DNA of 64,000 bases from the NCBI RefSeq assembly GCF_030159595.1, contig NZ_BSKJ01000001.1, positions 496,001-560,000 on the forward strand, read 5' to 3'. The stretch is from Pseudomonas putida. GTDB lineage: Bacteria; Pseudomonadota; Gammaproteobacteria; Pseudomonadales; Pseudomonadaceae. The notes under the pieces are model-generated. The model worked only from the letters and a program-made list of their open reading frames with translations. It did not search any database and had not been told where the DNA came from. The first letter of the stretch is position 1, and every line of letters begins with the position of its first letter. This document shows, piece by piece, positions 19,175 through 28,676 of this stretch. A program made the translations under genes and the position numbers.

Positions 19175-20884
19175 ATGCGTATCGAACCTCGCCCCCTGCC
19201 GCCGACCCTGCCATTTCTGGGTAACCTGCCACCTTTGCTCACCCGCCTGTACGCCGCGCGTGGCGTGCAAAGCGAGGCCGAGCTAGACAAAAGCCTGGCG
19301 CGTCTGCTGCCGTATCAGCAGCTCAAGGGCATCGAAGCGGGCGTGGACCTGCTAGTGGAGGCGCTCGACCAGCGCCAGCGCATCCTGATTGTGGGTGACT
19401 TCGATGCCGATGGTGCCACAGCCAGCACCGTTGGCGTGCTGGGCCTGCGCCTGCTGGGCGCGGCCCATGTCGATTACCTGGTGCCCAACCGGTTCGAATA
19501 CGGCTACGGCCTGACCCCGGAAATCGTCGAGGTGGCGCTGCAGCGCCAGCCGCAATTGCTGATTACCGTGGACAACGGCATTTCCAGTGTCGAGGGTGTG
19601 GCCGCTGCCAAGGCTGCCGGGCTCAAGGTACTGGTCACCGACCACCACCTGCCGGGTCAGCAACTGCCTGACGCCGACGCCATCATCAACCCCAACCAGC
19701 CGGGCTGTACGTTCCCGAGCAAGGCGCTGGCCGGGGTCGGGGTGATCTTCTATGTGCTGATGGCCCTGCGCGCCCGCTTGCGCAGCCTGGGGCGCTACGA
19801 GACGCAACCGCAGCCGAACATCGGCGAACTGCTCGACCTGGTCGCGCTGGGCAGCGTCGCCGATGTGGTGCCGCTGGATGCCAACAACCGCATCCTGGTG
19901 CACCAGGGCCTCGAGCGTATTCGGGCCGGCCGTGCCCGGCCAGGGCTGAAAGCCATTCTGGAAGTGGCCCGTCGTGACCACCGGCGCATCACCTCGACCG
20001 ACCTGGGTTTCATCCTTGGCCCTCGGTTGAACGCTGCCGGGCGCCTGGACGACATGAGCCTGGGCATCGAATGCCTGCTGTGCGAAGACGCGGCCCTGGC
20101 CCAGGACATGGCTCAGCAGCTGGACGACCTGAACCAGGACCGCAAGTCCATCGAGCAGGGCATGCAGCGCGAAGCCCTGGCCCAGCTCAAGGACCTGCCG
20201 GTCGAGTCGATGCCGTACGGCCTGTGCCTGTTCGATGCCGACTGGCACCAAGGCGTGATCGGTATTCTGGCTTCGCGCCTGAAAGAGCGTTATCACCGGC
20301 CAACCATCGCTTTTGCTGATGCCGGCGAGGGCATGCTCAAAGGCTCGGCGCGTTCGGTACCCGGGTTCCATATTCGCGATGCGCTGGATGCCGTGGCGGC
20401 CCGTCACCCCGAGCTCATCAGCAAGTTCGGCGGCCACGCCATGGCGGCAGGGTTGTCGTTGCCTGAGGGTAATTTCCCGGCGTTTGCCGAGGCGTTCGAT
20501 GAAGAAGTGCGGCGCCAGCTGCGTGAGGAAGACCTGACAGGCCGGCTGTTGTCCGATGGCAGCCTGGCCGTGGAGGAATTCCACCTCGACCTGGCCAAGG
20601 CTCTGCGCCACGCCGGACCTTGGGGCCAGCACTTCCCCGAACCGCTGTTCCATGGCGTGTTCCAGCTGGTGGAGCAACGCGTGGTGGGCGAGCGGCACCT
20701 GAAGGTGGTGCTCAAGAGCGAATGTGGCTCGGTGCGACTGGACGGCATTGCCTTCGGTGTCGACCGCGAAGTGTGGCCGAACCCGACCGTGCGCTGGGTC
20801 GAGCTGGCGTACAAGCTGGATGTGAACGAGTTTCGTGGCAATGAAAGTGTGCAGTTGATGATTGCCCACATGGAGCCGCGCTGA
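19175..20884 (+). CDS. recJ: Single-stranded-DNA-specific 5'-3' exonuclease RecJ
   Basis: RecJ degrades ssDNA 5' to 3' in recombination and mismatch repair. The protein has 569 residues: a DHH phosphoesterase domain with GDFDADG (74-80), TVDNG, D156-H157-H158 (VTDHHLPG) and NPNQPGC, a helical linker, a DHHA1 domain with GGHAMAAGLSLPEGN, and a C-terminal OB domain (ALRHAGPWGQHFPEPLFHG). All metal ligands are visible. It starts 8 bp after yaeQ. Confidence 0.97.
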   Translation: MRIEPRPLPPTLPFLGNLPPLLTRLYAARGVQSEAELDKSLARLLPYQQLKGIEAGVDLLVEALDQRQRILIVGDFDADGATASTVGVLGLRLLGAAHVDYLVPNRFEYGYGLTPEIVEVALQRQPQLLITVDNGISSVEGVAAAKAAGLKVLVTDHHLPGQQLPDADAIINPNQPGCTFPSKALAGVGVIFYVLMALRARLRSLGRYETQPQPNIGELLDLVALGSVADVVPLDANNRILVHQGLERIRAGRARPGLKAILEVARRDHRRITSTDLGFILGPRLNAAGRLDDMSLGIECLLCEDAALAQDMAQQLDDLNQDRKSIEQGMQREALAQLKDLPVESMPYGLCLFDADWHQGVIGILASRLKERYHRPTIAFADAGEGMLKGSARSVPGFHIRDALDAVAARHPELISKFGGHAMAAGLSLPEGNFPAFAEAFDEEVRRQLREEDLTGRLLSDGSLAVEEFHLDLAKALRHAGPWGQHFPEPLFHGVFQLVEQRVVGERHLKVVLKSECGSVRLDGIAFGVDREVWPNPTVRWVELAYKLDVNEFRGNESVQLMIAHMEPR

Positions 20885-20896
20885 CGACACCCGCGT

Positions 20897-20915
20897 TGGG
20901 GCCAGTCCGGCCCCA
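20897..20915 (+). terminator. Hairpin downstream of recJ
   Basis: TGGGGCC, loop AGTCC, GGCCCCA: a 7-bp GC stem 12 bases after the recJ stop. There is no T-tract, so it is scored as a candidate only. Confidence 0.4.
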
Positions 20916-21041
20916 CAACGCCCAAGGAGCATCCCCCTGAACCATTCTGGTCTAGTCTGAAGTTATGACCGGACCTGGGCCAGGGACGTGCAATTGAGTG
21001 TCCGGGCCGGATCACCATTGGAGTCCTTGGGAGGTGCCCTC

Positions 21042-22148
21042 ATGAGCCTGCTGCTCGAGCCTTACACCCTGCGTCAGCTGACCCTGCCCAACCGCATCGC
21101 CGTCTCGCCGATGTGCCAGTATTCCGCCATCGATGGCCTGGCCAACGACTGGCACCTTGTCCATTTAGGCAGCCGCGCTGTCGGTGGTGCGGGCCTGGTG
21201 ATCACTGAAGCCGTGGCGGTGACCGCCGATGGCCGCATCACCGCCGAAGACCTCGGCCTGTGGGACGATGCGCAGATCGCCCCGTTGCAACGCATCACCC
21301 GCTTCATCGCGGCTCAAGGCGCAGTGCCCGGCATCCAGCTGGCCCACGCCGGGCGCAAGGCCAGCACCTATCGCCCCTGGCTGGGCAAGCAGGGCAGTGT
21401 GAAACTTGAAGACGGTGGTTGGCAGCCAGTAGGCCCGTCGAAGATCGCATTTGACCCGCAGCACACGGCACCACATGAGTTGAACCAGGACGAGATCCAG
21501 GGCGTGATCGCGGCCTTCGTCGCCTCGACCGAGCGCGCCTTGAAGGCCGGTTTCAAGGTGGTCGAAATCCACGCCGCCCATGGCTACCTGTTGCACCAGT
21601 TTCTCTCGCCATTAAGCAACCAGCGCCGCGACGAGTACGGCAGTTGCTTTGAAAACCGCATCCGCCTGACCCTGCAAGTGGTCGAGGCCGTGCGCAAGGT
21701 GTGGCCTGCCGAATTGCCGCTGTTGGTGCGGGTATCGGCAACCGACTGGGTGGAGGACGGCTGGAACCCGGATGAAACGGTCGAACTGGCCCGTCGCCTG
21801 CGAGGGTTGGGTGTGGACCTGATCGACGTATCCTCTGGCGGCACCTCGGTAAACGCCGAAATTCCCACCGGCCCCGGCTACCAGACCCGCTTCGCCGAGC
21901 GCGTGCGCAAGGAATCGGAAATTGCCACCGGAACCGTGGGCATGATCACCGAACCGGCCCAGGCCGAGCACATCCTGCGTACCGGTCAGGCCGATATCAT
22001 CTTCCTCGCCCGCGAACTGCTGCGCGACCCTTACTGGCCGCTGCATGCCGACGACGACCTGGGCGGCAACAAGGCCACCTGGCCGGCCCAGTACCAGCGT
22101 GCCACCAGCCGGGCCAACCCGATTCACGAGTCGGATCTGCGCGATTAG
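21042..22148 (+). CDS. Old Yellow Enzyme family NADH:flavin oxidoreductase
   Basis: A 368-residue FMN-dependent ene-reductase of the YqjM/XenA-like subgroup. The TIM barrel begins LLEPYTLRQLTLPNRIAVSP. The flavin-modulating Cys is in PMCQYS, HAGRKAS and EIHAAHGYLLHQFLSP (paired His residues that bind substrate) are present, and the C-terminal phosphate site is ADIIFLARELLRDPYWP. Such enzymes reduce activated C=C bonds, nitroesters or quinones; the physiological substrate is open. The start is ATG 21042 with GGGAGG 7 bases upstream. It is convergent with the dehydrogenase gene at 22212. Confidence 0.9.
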   Translation: MSLLLEPYTLRQLTLPNRIAVSPMCQYSAIDGLANDWHLVHLGSRAVGGAGLVITEAVAVTADGRITAEDLGLWDDAQIAPLQRITRFIAAQGAVPGIQLAHAGRKASTYRPWLGKQGSVKLEDGGWQPVGPSKIAFDPQHTAPHELNQDEIQGVIAAFVASTERALKAGFKVVEIHAAHGYLLHQFLSPLSNQRRDEYGSCFENRIRLTLQVVEAVRKVWPAELPLLVRVSATDWVEDGWNPDETVELARRLRGLGVDLIDVSSGGTSVNAEIPTGPGYQTRFAERVRKESEIATGTVGMITEPAQAEHILRTGQADIIFLARELLRDPYWPLHADDDLGGNKATWPAQYQRATSRANPIHESDLRD

Positions 22149-22160
22149 GTTCTACCTGTG

Positions 22161-22196
22161 CCAGCCTCTTCGCGGGCTTGCCCGCGAAGAGGCTGG
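22161..22196. terminator. Perfect 17-bp hairpin (REP-derived) between convergent genes
   Basis: CCAGCCTCTTCGCGGGC and GCCCGCGAAGAGGCTGG are exact reverse complements separated by only TT. The arm matches half of the local REP consensus, so this is a REP folded on itself. It lies 12 bp past the ene-reductase stop and 15 bp from the stop of the opposing operon, where it can end both transcripts. Confidence 0.7.
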
Positions 22197-22211
22197 TAGA
22201 TTCAACTTCGG

Positions 22212-23636
22212 CTAGTGCTTGATCATCACATGCCGCACACAGGTGTAATCCTCCAGCCCATACATCGACATGTCCTTCCCATACCCCGAATGCTTCTGCC
22301 CGCCATGGGGCATTTCGCTCACCAGCATGAAGTGGGTGTTCACCCAGGTGCAGCCATACTGCAAGCGCGCCGCCAGGCGATGGGCGCGGCCGGTGTCGCG
22401 GGTCCATACCGATGAGGCCAGGCCGTAGTTGGAGTCGTTGGCCCATGCCAGCGCCTGCGCTTCGTCGGTGAAGCGGGTGACCGATACGACCGGGCCGAAC
22501 ACTTCGTTGCGCACGATCTCGTCGTCCTGCTGGGCATCGGCCAGCACGGTTGGCTCGAAGAAGAAGCCTTCGCCGTCGATCGCCTTGCCGCCCGTCACCA
22601 GGCGAATGTGCGGCTGGGCGATGGCCCGCTGCACCAGGCCGGCGACCTTGTCGCGGTGCTGGGCACTGATCAGTGGCCCTAGTTCAGTGTCCTCGGCGTC
22701 CTGCAAGCCTGGTTTGAGGCTGGCCACCGCTGCACCCAGTCGTTCGACGAAGCGTTCGTAAATACCGTCCTGCACATACAGGCGACAGGCTGCGGTGCAG
22801 TCCTGGCCGGCGTTGTAGAAGCCGAAGGTGCGGATGCCGTCGATGGCGGCGTCGATGTCGGCATCGTCGAACACCAGCACAGGGGCCTTGCCGCCCAGCT
22901 CCATGTGCATGCGTTTCACGCTGTCGGCGGTGGCGCTGATGATGTGTGCACCCGTGGGGATCGAGCCGGTCAGCGACACCATGCGCACCTTGGGGTGGTT
23001 GACCAGCGGGTTGCCGACGGTCTGGCCGCGGCCAAAGAGAATGTTCAGGACGCCAGGTGGCAGCAGGTCCTGGGCCAGCTCACCCAGGCGCAAGGCGGTC
23101 AGCGGGGTCAGTTCGGAGGGTTTGATCACCACTGTGTTGCCGGCTGCCAAGGCCGGGGCGATCTTCCACGCCAGCATCATCAACGGGTAGTTCCACGGCG
23201 CGATGGACGCAACTACGCCCAACGGGTCGCGACGGATCATCGACGTGTGGCCCGGCAGGTATTCGCCGGCCGCCGAGCCGCCCAGGCAGCGCGCCGCACC
23301 GGCAAAGTAGCGGAACACATCGGCAATCGCCGGGATTTCGTCGTTCAGCGCGGCGCTCAGGGGTTTGCCGCAGTTCTGCGATTCCAGCCGGGCCAGTTCA
23401 TCGCCATGGGCTTCGATGGCGTCCGCCAGCGCCAGCAAGGTTTGCGAGCGGTCCTTGGGGCTGGTTTGCGACCAGCTGTCAAAAGCCTGGTCAGCGGCGC
23501 GCACGGCGCTGTCCACCTGGGCCTCGGTGGCTTCGTTGATCTGTGCCAAGGCCGTTCCCAGCGCCGGGTTGAGCACGGTCCAGGCCGGGCCTTGGCCAGC
23601 GACCAGCTGGCCATTGATCAGCATTTGCGTTTGCAT
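22212..23636 (-). CDS. patD: Gamma-aminobutyraldehyde dehydrogenase (PatD-like)
   Basis: A 474-residue NAD-dependent aldehyde dehydrogenase. It likely oxidises 4-aminobutyraldehyde, the transamination product of putrescine, to GABA. The catalytic Cys280 ([10 protein letters not shown]) and Glu246 (ELGGKAP) are present, as is the cofactor motif [15 protein letters not shown] 23636 has GGAGGA 8 bases upstream. It is the last gene of the polyamine-type ABC operon (18 bp after the permease), and that context is the main reason to prefer the PatD name over other aminoaldehyde dehydrogenases. Confidence 0.85.
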   Translation of the reverse strand: MQTQMLINGQLVAGQGPAWTVLNPALGTALAQINEATEAQVDSAVRAADQAFDSWSQTSPKDRSQTLLALADAIEAHGDELARLESQNCGKPLSAALNDEIPAIADVFRYFAGAARCLGGSAAGEYLPGHTSMIRRDPLGVVASIAPWNYPLMMLAWKIAPALAAGNTVVIKPSELTPLTALRLGELAQDLLPPGVLNILFGRGQTVGNPLVNHPKVRMVSLTGSIPTGAHIISATADSVKRMHMELGGKAPVLVFDDADIDAAIDGIRTFGFYNAGQDCTAACRLYVQDGIYERFVERLGAAVASLKPGLQDAEDTELGPLISAQHRDKVAGLVQRAIAQPHIRLVTGGKAIDGEGFFFEPTVLADAQQDDEIVRNEVFGPVVSVTRFTDEAQALAWANDSNYGLASSVWTRDTGRAHRLAARLQYGCTWVNTHFMLVSEMPHGGQKHSGYGKDMSMYGLEDYTCVRHVMIKH

Positions 23637-23653
23637 CGGGGGCTCCTCCAGGG

Positions 23654-24460
23654 TCATTTGCCGCTGCCCGCGACGCTTTCGCCGCCACGGGTCAGGTAAT
23701 AGGCGCCAAGGATTGGCAGCATGGTCACCAGCATCACCAGCATGGCGACCACGTTGGTCACCGGCACGTCGCGCGGGCGGCTGAGCTGGTTCAGCAGCCA
23801 GATCGGCAGGGTGCGCTCGTGGCCGGACGTGAAGGTGGTGACGATGATTTCATCGAACGAAAGGGCGAAGGCCAGCATGCCCCCGGCCAGCAGCGCCGAG
23901 CCGAGGTTGGGCAGGATGATGTAGCGAAAGGTCTGCCAGCCATCGGCGCCCAGGTCCATCGAGGCTTCGATCAGGCTTTGCGAGGTGCGCCGCAGGCGGG
24001 CGATCACGTTGTTGTAGACGATGACCACGCAGAACGTGGCGTGGCCGACCACGATGGTGAACACGCCAGGTTCTATGCCCAGCGTCTTGAACGCCGAGAG
24101 CAGGGCGATACCGGTGATGATGCCGGGCAGGGCGATGGGCAAGATCAGCATCAGCGAAATGCTCTCCTTGCCGAAAAAGCTGCGCCGGTACAGCGCCGCC
24201 GACGCCAGTGTGCCGAGCACCAGGGCGATCAGTGTGGCCAGGCAGGCCACCTGCAACGACAGCTTGATCGCCTCCAGGACATCGGGTCGGGCGAAGGCCA
24301 CGGCGAACCATTTCAGGGTAAAGCCCTTGGGCGGGAAGCTGAACGCCGCGTCTTCGGTATTGAAGGCGTACAGGAAGATGATCAGGATCGGGAAGTGCAG
24401 GAACACCAGGCCGCCCCAGGCCGCCAGGCGCAACCCTGTTGATGCTTTTTCAGAGTGCAT
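23654..24460 (-). CDS. ABC transporter permease, PotC/PotI-like
   Basis: A 268-residue inner-membrane permease with about six helices and the EAA loop [20 protein letters not shown] (about 155-174), which contacts the ATPase. It belongs to the spermidine/putrescine family second-permease class. The N-terminal [20 protein letters not shown] is the first helix. The ATG at 24460 overlaps the stop of the preceding permease by 11 bases, so translation is coupled. Confidence 0.92.
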   Translation of the reverse strand: MHSEKASTGLRLAAWGGLVFLHFPILIIFLYAFNTEDAAFSFPPKGFTLKWFAVAFARPDVLEAIKLSLQVACLATLIALVLGTLASAALYRRSFFGKESISLMLILPIALPGIITGIALLSAFKTLGIEPGVFTIVVGHATFCVVIVYNNVIARLRRTSQSLIEASMDLGADGWQTFRYIILPNLGSALLAGGMLAFALSFDEIIVTTFTSGHERTLPIWLLNQLSRPRDVPVTNVVAMLVMLVTMLPILGAYYLTRGGESVAGSGK

Positions 24461-25361
24461 CGAAGGCCCCCAGGCGTTTGACGATGGACAGGTACACCGC
24501 AATCAGCACGATCGGCACCAGGGTGAACGCCGCGGCCATCGGCATGTTGCCGATCGCCCCTTGCTGGGCATAGACCATGCTGCCGATGAAGTAGCCAGGC
24601 GGGCCGATCAGTTGCGGCACGATAAAGTCACCCAGGGTGAGCGAGAACGTAAAGATCGAGCCGGCAGCGATGCCCGGGATCGACAGCGGCAAGATTACCT
24701 GTACGAAGGTTTGCCCAGGCCGTGCGCCGAGGTCTGCCGAGGCTTGCAGCAGCGAAGGCGGCAAGCGCTCCAGTGAGGCCTGGATTGGCAGGATCATGAA
24801 CGGCAGCCAGATGTACACGAACACCATGAAGCGCCCCAGGTGCGACGTCGACAGCGTGCTGCCGCCCACGCCCGGCACGGCCAGCACCGCTTGCAGCAGG
24901 CCGTCCAGGTGCAGCTGCTGGACAAACCACTGCGCCACACCGCCCTTGGCCAGCAGCAGGGTCCAGGCATAGGTCTTGACGATGTAGCTGGCCCACATGG
25001 GCATCATCACCGCGATGTAGAAAAACGCCTTGGTCTTGCCGCTGGTGTACCGCGCCATGTAGTAGGCAATGGGAAAGGCCAGCACCGCGCTGGCCAGCGA
25101 CACGGCCACCGCCATGCCCAGGGTGCGCAGGATGATGTCGAAGTTCGACGGGTTGAACAACGCGGCGAAGTTGCCCAGGGTCAGGTCCGGGGTTACTGCC
25201 ATGGTGAAGTCGTCGAAGGTATAGAAACCTTGCCACAGCAGGTTCAGCAGCGAGCCCAGGTAGATTGCGCCGAACCAGGTCAGCGGCGGAATCAACAGCA
25301 AGGCGAGGTACAGGTTGGGGCGCCGGTACAGCAGGTTGGAGAGGCTGCGCAGTGTGCTCAT
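24450..25361 (-). CDS. ABC transporter permease, PotB/PotH-like
   Basis: A 303-residue permease with six predicted helices (first, [20 protein letters not shown]). The EAA loop is [20 protein letters not shown], just before the final helices. It pairs with the PotC-like permease to form the channel of a polyamine-type importer. Its ATG at 25361 sits 1 base after the ATPase stop. Confidence 0.92.
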   Translation of the reverse strand: MSTLRSLSNLLYRRPNLYLALLLIPPLTWFGAIYLGSLLNLLWQGFYTFDDFTMAVTPDLTLGNFAALFNPSNFDIILRTLGMAVAVSLASAVLAFPIAYYMARYTSGKTKAFFYIAVMMPMWASYIVKTYAWTLLLAKGGVAQWFVQQLHLDGLLQAVLAVPGVGGSTLSTSHLGRFMVFVYIWLPFMILPIQASLERLPPSLLQASADLGARPGQTFVQVILPLSIPGIAAGSIFTFSLTLGDFIVPQLIGPPGYFIGSMVYAQQGAIGNMPMAAAFTLVPIVLIAVYLSIVKRLGAFDAL

Positions 25362-25362
25362 G

Positions 25363-26394
25363 TCAGCGAACCTCGGTTTCCTGCAGCACCGTCATGGCTT
25401 CGCGGGGCCAGTGTGCCAGTACCCGTTGCCCAGGTTGCCAGGCCTGCGCCTGTGCTTGCCAGCGGTCGTTGGCCTGGCTTATCGCCAACAGCTGGCCGCT
25501 GTCCAGTTGCAGTTCATAGCGGGTGGCGCTGCCTTGATACTGGATATCGCGCAGCACGCCGGTGACCTGCACCTCATGGCTGGTTACCACCGGATCGCCC
25601 AAGCGGATGTGCTCGGGGCGGATGGAGAAGGGCGCCGAGCTGCCATTGAGTGCCGTGGCCAGTTCGCCGCGCACCACGTTGGAGGTGCCAACGAACTCGG
25701 CAACGAAGGTGGTGGCAGGCTTCATGTACAGGTTGCGCGGCGTATCGACCTGTTCGATTCGGCCACGGTTGAACACGGCAACCCGGTCAGACATCGACAG
25801 CGCCTCGGTCTGGTCGTGGGTGACGAAGATGAAGGTGATGCCCAATTGGCGCTGCAGTTTTTTCAGCTCGCCTTGCATCTGTTCGCGTAGCTTCAGGTCC
25901 AGTGCGCCCAGCGGCTCGTCCAGCAGCAGCACGCGTGGCCGGTTGACCAGCGCCCGGGCCAGGGCCACGCGCTGGCGCTGGCCGCCGGACAACTGCGCCG
26001 GCTTGCGTGCGCCATAGCCGGCCAGGGCTACCATGGCCAGGGCCTCTTCGGCGCGGCTGTGGCGTTCGGCCTTGGCCACGCCCTTTACCTTCAGGCCATA
26101 GGCGATGTTGTCCAGCACGTTCATGTGCGGGAACAGCGCGTAGTCCTGGAACACAGTATTGACGTCGCGCTGGTAGGGCGGCACGCCGGCGGCCTCGACG
26201 CCGTGGATGCGGATCGAACCGCTGCTGGGTTGCTCGAAGCCTGCGATCAGGCGCAGGCAGGTGGTCTTGCCCGACCCGGAAGGGCCGAGCATGGAGAAGA
26301 ACTCGCCATCGATGATGTCGATGCTGACCTGGTCGACGGCCTTGACCTCGCCGAAGGTGCGGGAAACCTGGGTGAACTGGACGGCTAGGGGCAT
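25363..26394 (-). CDS. ABC transporter ATP-binding protein, PotA/PotG-like
   Basis: A 343-residue ATPase. Walker A is GPSGSGKT (37-44), the signature is LSGGQRQRVALARAL, and Walker B is VLLLDEPLGALD followed by the H-loop FVTHDQTEAL. A C-terminal TOBE domain (about 260-340) is present, typical of polyamine and other MOI-type importers. It lies downstream of the binding-protein gene across a 74-bp gap that holds a stem-loop. Confidence 0.95.
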   Translation of the reverse strand: MPLAVQFTQVSRTFGEVKAVDQVSIDIIDGEFFSMLGPSGSGKTTCLRLIAGFEQPSSGSIRIHGVEAAGVPPYQRDVNTVFQDYALFPHMNVLDNIAYGLKVKGVAKAERHSRAEEALAMVALAGYGARKPAQLSGGQRQRVALARALVNRPRVLLLDEPLGALDLKLREQMQGELKKLQRQLGITFIFVTHDQTEALSMSDRVAVFNRGRIEQVDTPRNLYMKPATTFVAEFVGTSNVVRGELATALNGSSAPFSIRPEHIRLGDPVVTSHEVQVTGVLRDIQYQGSATRYELQLDSGQLLAISQANDRWQAQAQAWQPGQRVLAHWPREAMTVLQETEVR

Positions 26395-26420
26395 TGGCTC
26401 TACTCAGTTGTCTTTGTATT

Positions 26421-26458
26421 GCCTGTACTGGCCCTATCGCCGGCAAGCCAGTACAGGC
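26421..26458 (-). repeat. Intercistronic stem-loop between binding protein and ATPase genes
   Basis: GCCTGTACTGGC (26421-26432) is exactly inverted as GCCAGTACAGGC (26447-26458) around a 14-base loop that includes an ATCGCCGGCAA REP fragment. It lies between the binding-protein stop and the ATPase start on the coding strand. Such elements often stabilise upstream binding-protein mRNA or partly stop transcription. Confidence 0.75.
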
Positions 26459-26468
26459 CAATTAACCT

Positions 26469-27620
26469 CTAGCGCCCACCCATGATCGCAATGTAATCCT
26501 GGGTCCAGCGGCTATACGGCACGAACTTGCCCCCCTGGGCCTGCGGGGTTTTCCAGAAGGCGATCTTGTCGAAGTTGTCGAAGCCGTTGGTCTTGCACCC
26601 CTCGGCGCCCAGCAACTCGCTGCCGGTACACGCCGCTGGCACCGCTGGCAGCGAGCCGAACCAGGCGGCCACGTCACCTTGCACCTTCGGCTGCAGCGAC
26701 CAGTCCATCCACTTGTAGGCGCAGTTGGGGTGCTTGGCTTCGCTGTGCAGCATGGTGGTGTCGGCCCAGCCGGTCGCGCCTTCCTTGGGAATGGTCGAGG
26801 CCACCGGCTGGTTCTCGGCCTTCAGGCCGTTGACCATGTAGCCCCAGGAGCTGGAGGCGACCACGCCTTCGTTCTTCACATCGCTCATCTGTACCGTGGC
26901 GTCATGCCAGTAACGGTGGATCAGCGGTTGCTGCTGGCGCAGCAGCTCCAGCACGGCCTTGTATTGTTCCTCGTTAAGCTCGTACGGATCCTTGATGCCC
27001 AGTTCGGGCTTGGCCGACTTCAGGTACAGCGCCGCGTCGGCGATGTAGATCGGCCCATCGTAGGCCTGCACGCGGCCCTTGTTCGGCTTGCCGTCGGGCA
27101 GGTTCTGCGGCTCGAACACCACCCCCCAGCTGGTAGGTGCCTGCTTGAAGGTATTGGTGTTGTACAGCAGCACATTCGGCCCCCACTGGTACGGGGTGCC
27201 ATAAACCTGCTTGTCGACCACATACCAGCCACCGTTCTGCAAGCGTGGGTCGAGGTTTTTCCAGTTGGGGATCAGTGCGGTATTGATCGGCTGTACGCGC
27301 TTGCCCACGATCAGCCGCAGCGAGGCGTCGCCCGAGGCGGTGACCAGGTCGTAGCCGCCCTTGGTCATCAGGCTGACCATCTCGTCCGAGGTGGCAGCGG
27401 TCTTGACGCTGACCTTGCAGCCGGTTTCCTTCTCGAAGCCGGTGACCCAGTCGTAGGCCTTGTCGCTTTCACCGCGCTCGATGTAGCCGGGCCAGGCGAC
27501 GATATCCAGGCGCCCCTCGCCAGGCCCCAGGGCCTTGGGCGGTTCGGCAGCCTGAAGGCTGGCGCTGGCCAGCACGGCGCAGGTGGTGGCGCCGAGCAAT
27601 GCGGTCTTGTGCACTGACAT
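26469..27620 (-). CDS. Periplasmic polyamine-type substrate-binding protein (PotD/SpuD-like)
   Basis: A 383-residue precursor with a signal peptide (about 1-25; CAVLASASLQAAEPP). The mature protein shows the spermidine/putrescine SBP_bac_8-like pattern RLDIVAWPGYIERGESDKAY... FEKETGC and the hinge TKGGYDLVTASGDASLRLI. It captures the ligand and delivers it to the permease pair encoded downstream. It is first gene of the operon, with a promoter expected in the 216-bp divergent gap to 27837. Exact ligand (putrescine, another diamine or an aminobutyrate derivative) cannot be fixed from sequence. Confidence 0.88.
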   Translation of the reverse strand: MSVHKTALLGATTCAVLASASLQAAEPPKALGPGEGRLDIVAWPGYIERGESDKAYDWVTGFEKETGCKVSVKTAATSDEMVSLMTKGGYDLVTASGDASLRLIVGKRVQPINTALIPNWKNLDPRLQNGGWYVVDKQVYGTPYQWGPNVLLYNTNTFKQAPTSWGVVFEPQNLPDGKPNKGRVQAYDGPIYIADAALYLKSAKPELGIKDPYELNEEQYKAVLELLRQQQPLIHRYWHDATVQMSDVKNEGVVASSSWGYMVNGLKAENQPVASTIPKEGATGWADTTMLHSEAKHPNCAYKWMDWSLQPKVQGDVAAWFGSLPAVPAACTGSELLGAEGCKTNGFDNFDKIAFWKTPQAQGGKFVPYSRWTQDYIAIMGGR

Positions 27621-27836
27621 GGTGTTCCCTCTTCTTGGAGATCTTGGTCGGGGCAGTCATCAAGCAAGCCGTGAAACGATTGTTATAAGCGTAGTGCGGT
27701 GGCGCGAAGTATTGGCGATATCGAGTCTAGTTGGCTTTTTGCCAGCCAATGCAACATCCGGAAGCAAATCCACGATGGCGTGTGCTGCGCCAAGCCTTAC
27801 TCTGGCGCTTGAATCTTCTTATGTGGAGGCACGCGA

Positions 27837-28520
27837 ATGAACACCCGCGGCTTGCTTGATCAACTGCTCAAATCCGGCCAGCAAATGCTCGAGAAACAGG
27901 GGCGCGCCAACACCTCTGGCAGCACTAGCGGTGGGCTTGGCGGGCTGCTGTCCGGTGCTGGCGGCGGCCTGTTGGGTGGCGGTGCCCTGGGCCTGTTGCT
28001 GGGTAGCAAGAAGGCTCGCAAGTACGGTGGCAAGGCCCTGACCTATGGCGGCTTGGCCGCGCTGGGTGTGCTGGCCTATAAAGCCTACGGCAACTGGCAG
28101 GCCAACCAGCGGGTGGCCGCGGCCGAACCGCAAACCGTCGACCGACTGCCGCCGGCCCAAGCCGAGCAGCACAGCCAGGCCGTGCTGCGGGCGCTGGTGG
28201 CGGCGGCCAAGTCCGATGGCCATATCGATGAGCGCGAACGGGCGTTGATCGAAGGTGAATTCACCCGCCTGGACAGTGACCGCGAACTGCAGCACTGGCT
28301 GCATGCGGAGCTGAACAAGCCGCTGGACCCGGCCGAAGTGGCCCGCGCCGCGCAAACGCCAGAGATGGCTGCCGAGATGTACCTGGCCAGTGTGATGATG
28401 GTCGACCAGGAAAACTTCATGGAACGTGCCTACCTGGATGAACTGGCCCGCCAGCTGCGCCTGGACCCGGCGCTGCTCCGGGAATTGGAACGCCAAGCGA
28501 AACTTGCTGCAGGCCAGTGA
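27837..28520 (+). CDS. DUF533/TerB-fold inner-membrane-associated protein
   Basis: A 227-residue protein of the YebE-like DUF533 family. Residues 1-45 are Gly/Ser-rich, residues 46-90 form a hydrophobic glycine-rich helix pair (GALGLLLGSKKARKYGGKAL, LAALGVLAYKAYGNW), and the C-terminal half is a TerB-like helical domain (VLRALVAAAKSDGHIDERER... MYLASVMMVDQENFMERAYL). The acidic SDGHIDERE motif is the usual TerB metal-site-like segment. Function unknown. It is divergent from the polyamine operon and precedes wspA by 156 bp. Confidence 0.8.
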   Translation: MNTRGLLDQLLKSGQQMLEKQGRANTSGSTSGGLGGLLSGAGGGLLGGGALGLLLGSKKARKYGGKALTYGGLAALGVLAYKAYGNWQANQRVAAAEPQTVDRLPPAQAEQHSQAVLRALVAAAKSDGHIDERERALIEGEFTRLDSDRELQHWLHAELNKPLDPAEVARAAQTPEMAAEMYLASVMMVDQENFMERAYLDELARQLRLDPALLRELERQAKLAAGQ

Positions 28521-28543
28521 CTGGGGCTGCAACGCAGCCCCAG
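28521..28543 (+). terminator. Hairpin directly after the DUF533 gene
   Basis: CTGGGGCTGC, loop AAC, GCAGCCCCAG: a 10-bp perfect stem immediately following the stop codon, without a T-tract. It likely separates this gene from the wsp operon. Confidence 0.45.
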
Positions 28544-28627
28544 TGGCCATTGCACGAATGGCATGTCCATCAGCAGGGATGCCTGTTTACCCCTCATTTC
28601 ACCCGCAAATCTGTAAGGCCTCTGGGC

Positions 28628-28633
28628 TATACT
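28628..28633 (+). promoter_or_regulatory. Candidate -10 box for the wsp operon
   Basis: TATACT, 44 bases before the wspA GTG. No convincing -35 is seen at the right distance, so confidence is low. Confidence 0.35.
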
Positions 28634-28676
28634 TCGGCGATTTTTCCCGCTCGTTGTGAATTCCTGAGGGCTGAAC

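Noticed and set aside
24021..24776. Plus-strand open frame of 251 codons
   Set aside because: Antisense shadow of the two permease genes; Arg/His-rich translation with no domain.
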